A DNA stretch of 64,000 bases from Paracoccaceae bacterium. Lineage in GTDB: Bacteria; Pseudomonadota; Alphaproteobacteria; Rhodobacterales; Rhodobacteraceae. This document shows, piece by piece, positions 8,677 to 15,919 of this stretch. A program made the translations under genes and the position numbers. The stretch is taken from assembly GCA_030066855.1 (NCBI GenBank), contig JASJAU010000007.1:62001-126000 (forward strand), in the 5' to 3' direction. Position 1 is the first letter of the stretch. Each line of letters starts with the position of its first letter. The notes beneath the pieces were generated by a model, which was given only the letters and a program-made list of their open reading frames with translations, had not been told where the DNA came from and did not search any database.

Positions 8677-9911
8677 AGCCCTTCCTCCCGGCTGACGAAT
8701 CTGAAGAAGAAAAACGCGAAGATGATCAGGCAGCAGAAGATGACGACAGCCACTGCAGCCCCCGCGCCAATGTTCGAGATCGCGAAGGCCTGCTCATAGA
8801 CGTTCACGGTCAGCGTCCGCGTGCCCGCATTGCCGCCGGTCAACAGGAAGATGTCGTCAAACTTGTTGAAGGTCCAAATGAACCGAAGCAGGAACAAAAC
8901 CGAGAGAATGCCGAGAAGCTGGGGCAGGCTCAGGAACCAGAACTTCTGGAACGGCGAGGCGCCGTCCATGTCGGCCGCTTCGTACATGTCGTGATCGATC
9001 GACTGCATCCGGGCGAGAATGAAGAGGAACGACAGCGGGAAATACCGCCAGATTTCAAAGACCGTGACCATGATAAGCGCGAGCGGACGCACCCCGAAAA
9101 AATTGATCGCCTCATCAGTGACGCCCATCTGAATGAGCAGCGCGTTGGCCGAACCGGAGAACGGATCGAAAAGGATAATCCATGCGAAAGCCACGGCGAT
9201 CACCGGCGCCACGTACGGAAACAAGTAGAGGCCCCTGAGAATTCCCTGGCCCTTGAATTCCTTGTTGAGAAGCATCGCCGCGAAGAGACCGAAGATCAGC
9301 GCGCCAAAGGTCCCGAACACAGTGTAGAAAACGGTGACCCAAAGGACTTCAAAAAACTCGTCGCTGTCAAAAATGCGGGCGAAGTTCTCAGACGTGAACT
9401 CGAAATTAGTGAGAGTGTTCTCGGAGCTTCCGGTGATCTCTGGGGGACGGCCTTCAAGCGCCTCTTCCGCAGCGTCTTCGTCAATCCCAGTGATAGTTAT
9501 GGGCAGCTCGATGTCCAGCCGCTGCCCCGGTTCAAGCGTGCCGATATCACAGGTCACGCTCTCGCGGCCTATCTCGCAGCCTTCGGGCGGTGCGGCGCGC
9601 ACCGCAACTTCCGCGGGCAGTTCGTCGGTCAGGACAACGTTCGAGATCGACTTTTCCTGGCTGGAATTGCGGATCCGGTAACGAAGCGTGTAGTCGCCCG
9701 GATCGCCGCGCATCGCCTCACGCACAACGGGGGTCGGAGGACGCAGGTCGGCCAGTCCGATCGGCTTGAAGCTGATCCAGAAGATCGCAAGAAGCGGCAG
9801 GATCACGACGGCGGACACGATCGCGATCGTTGGGAACAGAAGGCTCCAGGCCAGACGCGCTTCGCGTCTTTCCAGCGGCCCCGTCCCGGTGGGAGGGGTG
9901 GCAGAAGTCAT
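8673..9911 (-). CDS. Sugar ABC transporter permease, MalF/AglF type, with a DUF11-like periplasmic insertion
   Basis: 412 residues. Helix 1 (about 22-48) is followed by roughly 110 residues that do not belong to the permease core: NVVLTDELPAEV, then GCEIGRESVTCDIGTLEPGQ and DIELPITITG. This is the pattern of a DUF11 (conserved repeat, Ig-like) domain, with two cysteines (112, 121) able to form a disulfide in the periplasm. The core resumes near residue 170 and includes the EAA-loop sequence EAADMDGASPFQKFWFLSLP. MalF also has a periplasmic insertion at a comparable place (P2 loop) that contacts the binding protein, so a similar docking role is plausible. Confidence 0.88.
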   Translation of the reverse strand: MTSATPPTGTGPLERREARLAWSLLFPTIAIVSAVVILPLLAIFWISFKPIGLADLRPPTPVVREAMRGDPGDYTLRYRIRNSSQEKSISNVVLTDELPAEVAVRAAPPEGCEIGRESVTCDIGTLEPGQRLDIELPITITGIDEDAAEEALEGRPPEITGSSENTLTNFEFTSENFARIFDSDEFFEVLWVTVFYTVFGTFGALIFGLFAAMLLNKEFKGQGILRGLYLFPYVAPVIAVAFAWIILFDPFSGSANALLIQMGVTDEAINFFGVRPLALIMVTVFEIWRYFPLSFLFILARMQSIDHDMYEAADMDGASPFQKFWFLSLPQLLGILSVLFLLRFIWTFNKFDDIFLLTGGNAGTRTLTVNVYEQAFAISNIGAGAAVAVVIFCCLIIFAFFFFRFVSREEGL

Positions 9912-9940
9912 GACATCTCTCCGAACGTCAGTCGGAATTT

Positions 9941-9966
9941 CCCGGGCGGCAATGGAGCCGCCCGGG
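9941..9966 (-). promoter_or_regulatory. Intercistronic hairpin after the binding-protein gene
   Basis: A perfect 10-bp stem (CCCGGGCGGC / GCCGCCCGGG) with a 6-base loop lies between the binding-protein stop and the first permease start. There is no U-tract after it, so it is more likely a barrier to 3' exonucleases than a terminator. This is the known malE-malF logic: extra binding protein relative to permease. Confidence 0.65.
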
Positions 9967-9977
9967 TATTGGCGCGC

Positions 9978-11336
9978 TTACTCGATCTTGGCGAGTTCTT
10001 CGTTGATCTCGGCAACAGCTGCGTCGATATCGATCGCGCCGTCCCGATATTCGCGGAACACGCGGTTGATGACTTGGCTGTTGATGATCTTGGAAGCGAG
10101 CGCGAGCTGTCCTTCGGCCACACCCCAGCGCTGAGCGACATCCAAGCCGCCAACGATCTCGTCGATCATGCTGGCATCATAGAGCTCCGAAAGCGGGGCC
10201 TTCCGATCAACTCCCACGTCGAGCATGGACCAGGCATCGACAAACGATCCGGGCGCGTCAGCGGTGCCGCGGCGAACCGGGAACTTGCCCTCCGGCGCGA
10301 TGCCGAGCGTCGCCATATAGCCCTCGTCCACCGCATACTTCACGAACGCTGCGGCGTCGTCGGTATCCGCGTCTGCCGTAATGCCAAAGTACCGGGAGTC
10401 GGCCCATGCCGCGCCATCCGGATTCGACGGACCAGCAAAGTTTGTCGCGATACCGGTCGCAGCGGCCAGATCGCGAGACGTCGGGTCGTCATTGATCGTC
10501 GGCGGAGCGCTGTCGCGAAGTCCCGCCAGCTCGTCGAGAATGAACGGCGACCAGATGATCATCGCGGCCTGACCGGCGAAGTAAACGGTGCGGGATTGGT
10601 CCCAATACAGCTCGCCAGGAGGCGACGCATCAGCGATGGCCTTGTAGAAGTCCAGGGCTTCTTTCAGCTTGTCCGCGTCGAAACCAGAGAAACCGTCCGA
10701 GTCCACCGGCGATGCGCCGTTCGCGAGAAGCACATGCTCCAGAACCTGGCTCATGTAGCTCTCATCGACTTTTGTTGGGGCGACGAAGGCGAAAAGCTCC
10801 GGCGGGTTGTGCAGCGCTTCGATAGCCGCAGTGACGTTCGCGAAGGTCGTAGGCGGCTCCAGACCGGCCGCGTCGAACAGGTCTTTGCGGTAGACCACCA
10901 TTTGCGTCCAGCCGTCGACCGGCACACCGGCCACACCATCTTCGGTTGCTGCCAGTGACAATGGCCCGGGGGCGAAGGTATCGCGCCCGAGCTCATCAAC
11001 GATTTCCGTCGCGGCCTCTGCATCCAGAATGCCAGCTTCCACCCAGGGCAGGGCGACCGACAACGGATGGTAGATAACGTCCGGCAGATCGCCGGCCGCG
11101 AAGGCCGCAGTGGCGCGCGTGTTCAGGTCTTTTTCTTCCACGGGGATCATCTCGACCTCGATACCCGTCGCCGACGCGAAGTCCGCCGCCATCTTTTCCT
11201 GCCGCTCGAGGCGAGCGGGCTGGTTCTCGGTCGTCCAGACCCGGATCTGGGCCGACGCGGCCGTGGCCATCAGGGCCAGACCGACCGACGCCGTCGCCAT
11301 GAGGCGCGCGAGGGATCGTGTTGGTGTGTGTTTCAT
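9978..11336 (-). CDS. Extracellular solute-binding protein family 1 (sugar)
   Basis: 452 residues with a Sec signal peptide: Lys/Arg-containing start, hydrophobic core LMATASVGLALMATAASA, cleavage expected after ASA before QIRVWTT. The mature part has the family-1 features, such as IEVEMIPVEEKDL near the start and GGLDVAQRWG/YRDGAIDIDAAV near the end. It captures a saccharide in the periplasm and delivers it to the two permeases. Second gene of the operon, 33 bp after the LacI gene, with TTTCTCCTCCC complementing a good Shine-Dalgarno. Confidence 0.93.
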   Translation of the reverse strand: MKHTPTRSLARLMATASVGLALMATAASAQIRVWTTENQPARLERQEKMAADFASATGIEVEMIPVEEKDLNTRATAAFAAGDLPDVIYHPLSVALPWVEAGILDAEAATEIVDELGRDTFAPGPLSLAATEDGVAGVPVDGWTQMVVYRKDLFDAAGLEPPTTFANVTAAIEALHNPPELFAFVAPTKVDESYMSQVLEHVLLANGASPVDSDGFSGFDADKLKEALDFYKAIADASPPGELYWDQSRTVYFAGQAAMIIWSPFILDELAGLRDSAPPTINDDPTSRDLAAATGIATNFAGPSNPDGAAWADSRYFGITADADTDDAAAFVKYAVDEGYMATLGIAPEGKFPVRRGTADAPGSFVDAWSMLDVGVDRKAPLSELYDASMIDEIVGGLDVAQRWGVAEGQLALASKIINSQVINRVFREYRDGAIDIDAAVAEINEELAKIE

Positions 11337-11369
11337 GTTTCTCCTCCCATTGGGTTTTGGTCTTTCTTT

Positions 11370-12470
11370 TCAGGTCACCGCAGCCACTCTGGCTGCGATG
11401 TCAGGCGAACTCATCACCGGCGGCCCGTCAGAGGCCCCCAGCTGCAACGTCGCGCGGGCGGTTTCCCGCAGCGTCTCGGGCGCGGCCCCGCGGATGCGTT
11501 GGATAAGCAGCGCGGCGAGTCGCTCTCCTGCTTTACGGCTATCCACGCGGAACGTCGTTAACGGCGGTTGTGCCCAAGCGCCCTCGGGTATGCCGTCATA
11601 AGAAATGATCGAGATTTCGCGGCCGATGATCAGACCAAGCTGCCGCGCCGCCTCGTAGGCGCCGAGCGCGGCGCTGTCGACAGCGTAAATGATCGCCGTC
11701 GGCGGGCATTCATGGCCAAGCAGCCGATGCGCTGCGGCCCTGCCTGCGTCTGAGGTCATCGCCCCTGCAAGGATCAGGGTCTCGTCAATCTTCAAACCGG
11801 CCTCTTCCATGCCCCTGCGGAAGCCGGTCTCTCGCAGATGCGCGAAGTTGTATTCGAGCCCGCCATTCACGAAACCAATCCTGGTATGTCCATGGTCGGC
11901 CAGACGCGCGACCGCGTCCTCCATGGCGTCTTCGCCAAGAATGTCGAACCAGGCGCAGCCTTCCGGATCGGACACGCGTCCGTACAGAACGAACGGCACG
12001 CCCTGCGCCCGCAGGAGCTTCATTCGAGCGTCATCCGCATAGGTCCGAGGCAGAATGAAGCCGTCTGCCTTTCGTTCGTCCACGAGCCGTTCCAAGGTCG
12101 ACAGCATCTCTTTCCCACCGGCCGAGGTCGCCACGGTCAAGGTCCAATTCTCTTCGCTCGCCGCGCGCGTAACGCCGCCGAGGAAGTCAGACAGGAATGG
12201 ACGCTGCGCCCCTGGTATGTCGATTTGAAGCACCAATCCCAAGGCGCGACTGCGGCCGGTCCGAATGGCTTGCGCCTGCGCGAGCGGGCGATAGCCCATG
12301 ATTTCGGCCTGCCGCCGCACCTTCTGGCGGGTCGCTGCGGAGATGTCAGGATAGCCGTTCAAAGCGCGAGAGATCGTGCCTTTGGTCAGGCCAAGCGCGT
12401 CGGCAAGCTGCGTGATCGTCACGCGATTTCGACGGGCGCTTTGCCCCGCTTGTCCCGCAGAACTGTGCAA
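11370..12470 (-). CDS. LacI-family transcriptional regulator of the sugar operon
   Basis: 366 residues. N-terminal LacI helix-turn-helix VTITQLADALGLTKGTISRA plus hinge; the remainder is the sugar-binding effector domain ending QPPLTTFRVD. I used the TTG at 12470 because GGGAGG sits 7 nt upstream; a GTG at 12422 gives the shorter classic VTIxxLA start but has no Shine-Dalgarno. As the first gene of the operon it probably represses itself and the whole cluster through the palindrome at 12502-12517. The arrangement regulator-SBP-permease-permease-hydrolase-ATPase mirrors rhizobial aglREFGAK. Confidence 0.88.
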   Translation of the reverse strand: MHSSAGQAGQSARRNRVTITQLADALGLTKGTISRALNGYPDISAATRQKVRRQAEIMGYRPLAQAQAIRTGRSRALGLVLQIDIPGAQRPFLSDFLGGVTRAASEENWTLTVATSAGGKEMLSTLERLVDERKADGFILPRTYADDARMKLLRAQGVPFVLYGRVSDPEGCAWFDILGEDAMEDAVARLADHGHTRIGFVNGGLEYNFAHLRETGFRRGMEEAGLKIDETLILAGAMTSDAGRAAAHRLLGHECPPTAIIYAVDSAALGAYEAARQLGLIIGREISIISYDGIPEGAWAQPPLTTFRVDSRKAGERLAALLIQRIRGAAPETLRETARATLQLGASDGPPVMSSPDIAARVAAVT

Positions 12471-12501
12471 CCGATTTCCTCCCGACTCAGAGGATTCTCC
12501 A

Positions 12502-12517
12502 CCGAAACCGGTTTCGG
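12502..12517. promoter_or_regulatory. LacI-type palindromic operator
   Basis: CCGAAACCGGTTTCGG is a perfect 16-bp palindrome with a central CG, 31 bp upstream of the TTG start of the LacI gene. The form AAACCGGTTT fits the LacI-family operator pattern. No second copy was seen before the binding-protein gene, so one site would control the whole operon. Confidence 0.7.
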
Positions 12518-12584
12518 CAAGGGTTTTTCGCCAATCGGGAAATCCAAGCAGTGCTGCGGGCCGTTCCGCTTTTGCAAATCCCGT

Positions 12585-12878
12585 TCAGTCCTGGCGCGGA
12601 CGATACCTGTCGTCGAGAGACGCCCGGCCGATCATATGCGCGGCGATCGGGGCTGTGAGCAGCAGGAAATAGATGGCCACGATAACCCGCGCCCAGGCCG
12701 CGGTGTCGCCCATGAAGAGGCCTGCCGCGACCAGAATGAGCGAGGATCCAAGCACGCCCGCTTTTGTTGAAGCGTGCATCCGCGTGAAGATGTCCGGCAG
12801 GCGCAGCAAGCCCACCGCCGCGATCAGCGAAAAGGCCGCGCCTAGCAGAACCAGAACCCCTGCGAGAACCTCAATCAT
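12585..12878 (-). CDS. mrpG: Mrp-type Na+(K+)/H+ antiporter subunit G
   Basis: 97 residues with three membrane helices: IEVLAGVLVLLGAAFSLIAA, a middle segment after LLRLPDIFTRMHASTKAG (the MnhG/PhaG signature), and a third around VIVAIYFLLLTAPIAAHMIG. The ATG at 12878 overlaps the mrpF end by 8 bp and gives the usual family start; a longer reading upstream is not homologous. Final gene of the Mrp operon. Confidence 0.93.
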   Translation of the reverse strand: MIEVLAGVLVLLGAAFSLIAAVGLLRLPDIFTRMHASTKAGVLGSSLILVAAGLFMGDTAAWARVIVAIYFLLLTAPIAAHMIGRASLDDRYRPRQD

Positions 12879-13173
12879 CGTCCACCTCAGAGGCTCTCGC
12901 GCGCCGACGCTCGGCAAACCGGGCCAAGGCGAGCGTTGTCAAAAAGCCGACCAGCGCCAGCACCACCGCCACGTCAAGAAACGCGGCGTCGTCAGAAAAG
13001 ATCGCGAACAGACCGCAAAAGGCCATGATCGAGAGCGTCATCATATCCAGAGCGACGACGCGATCGCCGAAACCGGGTCCGATGGCGATGCGAACGAAAC
13101 CCAAGGCAATCGAAAGCACGACGATCCCAAAGGATATGTCGACGGCGAGGCTCAGGAATTCCGCACCCGTCAT
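12871..13173 (-). CDS. mrpF: Mrp-type antiporter subunit F
   Basis: 100 residues, three membrane helices, with the family motif RIAIGPGFGDRVVALDMM followed by AFLDVAVVLALVGFLTTLALARF. Small membrane subunit of the multi-gene monovalent cation/proton antiporter. Overlaps mrpG and mrpE at its two ends, so it is translationally coupled to both. Confidence 0.93.
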   Translation of the reverse strand: MTGAEFLSLAVDISFGIVVLSIALGFVRIAIGPGFGDRVVALDMMTLSIMAFCGLFAIFSDDAAFLDVAVVLALVGFLTTLALARFAERRRARASEVDDD

Positions 13174-13649
13174 AATGCGAACACCTCTCTGACTTGGCGC
13201 TCCATGCCGTCCTTCAGCTCGCGGATCAACGCCTCCGGGTCGTCCGCGAACATGGCGTGCACGATGAGTGTCTTGCGGTCGGGTGTCACGTCTAGGCTCA
13301 GAGTGCCCGGAGTCAGCGAGATCAGATTGGTCACCAGCAGGATCTCGAGGTCGCTTTCGACGTCCAGCGGCACTTCGATAATCGCGGGGTTCGACTTATG
13401 GGACGGCGTTAAGACATCCCAGCTGACCCTGAGCGACGACACGATCAGTTCGTAGAGAAAAAAGCCGACCAGACGGATGACCCGCCACACCCGGAGGAAA
13501 TAGAGCGACGGACCGCCGAAGAGCGGCTGCGCGACCCAAAGCGCCGCGTAGCCCAGGACGAAGCCGGTGGCGAGCGAGGGGAGCGCGAAGCTGGCCATCA
13601 GCGACGACCAGACGATGGCGAGGAGGATGTTGATCCCGAAGAGGCTCAT
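13170..13649 (-). CDS. mrpE: Mrp-type antiporter subunit E
   Basis: 159 residues from the ATG at 13649, which overlaps the mrpD stop (ATGA). Two N-terminal hydrophobic segments (INILLAIVWSSLMASFALPS and the following one) precede a soluble domain containing NLISLTPGTLSLDVTPD, the MnhE/PhaE signature. A longer in-frame reading upstream is antisense-type noise over mrpD and was discarded. Confidence 0.92.
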   Translation of the reverse strand: MSLFGINILLAIVWSSLMASFALPSLATGFVLGYAALWVAQPLFGGPSLYFLRVWRVIRLVGFFLYELIVSSLRVSWDVLTPSHKSNPAIIEVPLDVESDLEILLVTNLISLTPGTLSLDVTPDRKTLIVHAMFADDPEALIRELKDGMERQVREVFAL

Positions 13650-15145
13650 GCGCCGTCTCCCAAAACCGCCGCGATATAGGGCGCCGGGTTCAAAAGCTGA
13701 TCGGCGGTGCGCTCCGCGAAGACGACAAAGGGCTCCGGGAACAGCCCGATGATGCAGGTTAGCACGGCCAGCGCCGCAATCGGCAGAATCAGCGGCCAAA
13801 GCGTTTTGCGGTCTAATGAGGACAGGCGTGGCTCGACCCCGTCCGGATGCGGAGTCCAGAACGCCTCGGCCCAGATCTTGGTCATCGAGAAGATGGTGAA
13901 GAGCCCGACCGCCAGCGCGACGAAGGCGACGAAGCCCGCTCCCTCCTCAAGCGCCGCCCGGATCAGCAGGAACTTCGCCCAGAAGCCCGACAGCGGCGGG
14001 AAACCGGCAAGCGAGAAGGCGGGCACCAGAAAGAGAACCGCGAGGATGGGCGCGGTGGCGTAGAGCCCGCCAATCCGCTTCAGCTCGGTCGACCCGGCGA
14101 TGGCATTGGCGACGCCGGCGACGAGGAACAGGTTAGCCTTCACGATGATATGGTGGACGAGGTAGAAGATCGCCCCGAGAATGGCCAAAGGCGTCATCAG
14201 GGCGAGACCCAGGATCATGTAGCCGATCTGACTGACGATGTGGAACGACAGGATCTTGCGGAAATCGTTCTGCGCCGCCGCTCCCAGAACGCCTGTGACC
14301 ATCGTGAAGCAGGCAACCCAGAGCAGGATTTCGTGCGTGAACGAGATGTCGCCGACGAATACCAGAGTGAACATGCGGATGAGCGCGTACACCCCGACTT
14401 TGGTCAGGAGCCCCGCGAAGACGGCGGAGGTCGCGAAGGCGGGCGTGTGATAAGCCGCCGGAAGCCAGAAGAAGAGCGGGAAGACCGCGGCCTTCACACC
14501 GAAGGCCACCATGAACATGACCGCCACGACCGTAACCATGCCCTGGTTCTCAACCGTGGGAACCGTGCGAGCGAGATCCGCGAGGTTGAGCGTGCCGGTC
14601 ATTGCGTAGAGAAGGCCAATGCCCGTCATGAACAGGATCGTAGAGATCAGGTTGAGCGCCACGTATTTCACGCCGCCGTCGATCTGCTCTTTCGACCCGC
14701 CCATGACGAGAAGTCCGAAGGACGCGATCAGCATCACCTCGAACCAGACGTAAAGGTTGAAGAGGTCGCCGGTCAGGAACGCGCCCGCCACCCCGGCGAT
14801 CAGCACCTGGAACAGCGCGTGATAGCCGAGCCGTTCGATATCCGGCTTCACATCCGCCATGGCGTAGACGGCAACCGCAAGGCCCGTGATCGCCGTGATC
14901 AGCACCATCACCGCTGAGAGCAGGTCGGCCACGAGCGTGATCCCGAAGGACGCGGGCCAATTGCCCATCTGCCCCGCAACGACGCCCTGATCGAGAACCG
15001 AGGACATGAGCGCGATCGCTGAAACCAGCATCGCGCCGGAGCCGATCACAGACGCCCAGCGGCCGCCGGGACCGTCCTTCAATAGAAACGAGATCACCGC
15101 CGCAGCGAAGGGAATCAGGATCGGAAGGGAGAGGAGCCAGCTCAT
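13646..15145 (-). CDS. mrpD: Mrp-type antiporter subunit D
   Basis: 499 residues, about 14 membrane helices, homologous to respiratory complex I subunits NuoM/NuoN. Recognisable segments include LFNLYVWFEVMLIASFGLLV, FPLFFWLPAAYHTPAFATSA (the conserved proton-path region) and SFHIVSQIGYMILGLAL. One of the two large proton-translocating subunits of the Mrp complex, with MrpA. Overlaps mrpC and mrpE by 4 bp each. Confidence 0.95.
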   Translation of the reverse strand: MSWLLSLPILIPFAAAVISFLLKDGPGGRWASVIGSGAMLVSAIALMSSVLDQGVVAGQMGNWPASFGITLVADLLSAVMVLITAITGLAVAVYAMADVKPDIERLGYHALFQVLIAGVAGAFLTGDLFNLYVWFEVMLIASFGLLVMGGSKEQIDGGVKYVALNLISTILFMTGIGLLYAMTGTLNLADLARTVPTVENQGMVTVVAVMFMVAFGVKAAVFPLFFWLPAAYHTPAFATSAVFAGLLTKVGVYALIRMFTLVFVGDISFTHEILLWVACFTMVTGVLGAAAQNDFRKILSFHIVSQIGYMILGLALMTPLAILGAIFYLVHHIIVKANLFLVAGVANAIAGSTELKRIGGLYATAPILAVLFLVPAFSLAGFPPLSGFWAKFLLIRAALEEGAGFVAFVALAVGLFTIFSMTKIWAEAFWTPHPDGVEPRLSSLDRKTLWPLILPIAALAVLTCIIGLFPEPFVVFAERTADQLLNPAPYIAAVLGDGA

Positions 15146-15498
15146 TCGTCTCGCGGCTCCGCAATGCGCATCTCTGACGTGTCGAGGGTGCCCAGGCGTT
15201 TGTAGGCCTTTAGAGTGAGGACGAGCGTGAAGGCGAACAAGCCGAACCCGATCACGATTGCGGTCAGGACCAGCGCCTGAGGCAGAGCGTTCGCCACCTG
15301 ATCGGCGGGGAAATCCTGACCTTCGGCGATAAGAGGGGGCGCGCCCGTTGTCAGGCGGCCCGCCACGAAGATCGACAGGTTGGCCGCGTTGGAGATCAGG
15401 ATGAGCCCGAGGAGGAACCGCAGAAGGTCCCGCGAGAGCATGAGATACACGGCTGCGGCCACCAGGGCGCCAACCAGGACAGAGATCACGACTTCCAC
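15142..15498 (-). CDS. mrpC: Mrp-type antiporter subunit C
   Basis: 118 residues with three membrane helices, similar to NuoK of complex I. LLGLILISNAANLSIFVAGR and the following DPLPQALVLTAIVIGFG-like segment (NALPQALVLTAIVIGFGLFA) are the family signature. Starts one base after the mrpB stop and overlaps mrpD by 4 bp. Confidence 0.94.
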   Translation of the reverse strand: MEVVISVLVGALVAAAVYLMLSRDLLRFLLGLILISNAANLSIFVAGRLTTGAPPLIAEGQDFPADQVANALPQALVLTAIVIGFGLFAFTLVLTLKAYKRLGTLDTSEMRIAEPRDE

Positions 15499-15499
15499 G

Positions 15500-15919
15500 T
15501 CAGACCTCCTCTTCCAACGCGAAGACCAGCGCGAGAATGGCGCCCATAACCACGAGATAGACCCCGATATCGAAGATCAGGACGGTAGATAGAGGCAGGC
15601 CTTTGTCGTCCTCGGTCGCGCCGAGGAACAGCCATTGCCCGGTAAAGGGATCGTCCCCAAAGACCATCGAGACGAGGCCGGAAAGGAGCGAGGCGCCAAG
15701 ACCGACCAAAGCGATATTCTCCGGCGGGTACCGGAGCGCCTCGCGCGCTTCCGCCGTGCCGCAGGAGATCGCGTAGACGATGAAGCCGACGGCGCCCAGG
15801 AGCCCGCCGATGAAGCCGCCGCCCGGCACATTATGCCCGCGCAGCAGCATGAAGACGGAAAAGACCAGCAAGATCGCCACGAGGAGCCGCGCGCCAGCGC
15901 GAAGGATGATCGAGTTCAT
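15500..15919 (-). CDS. mrpB: Mrp-type antiporter subunit B
   Basis: 139 residues with four hydrophobic segments. The MnhB signature LLRGHNVPGGGFIGGLLGA is intact, followed by GLGASLLSGLVSMVFGDDPF and LIFDIGVYLVVMGAILALVF. Overlaps mrpA by 4 bp. Its own MrpA partner also carries an MrpB-like C-terminal segment, as in other group 1 Mrp systems. Confidence 0.94.
   Translation of the reverse strand: MNSIILRAGARLLVAILLVFSVFMLLRGHNVPGGGFIGGLLGAVGFIVYAISCGTAEAREALRYPPENIALVGLGASLLSGLVSMVFGDDPFTGQWLFLGATEDDKGLPLSTVLIFDIGVYLVVMGAILALVFALEEEV

Noticed and set aside
8991..10958. Long plus-strand open frame (about 655 codons) opposite the permease and binding-protein genes
   Set aside because: It crosses two real genes and their intergenic hairpin, is rich in Arg/His/Asp as antisense frames are, and has no domain.
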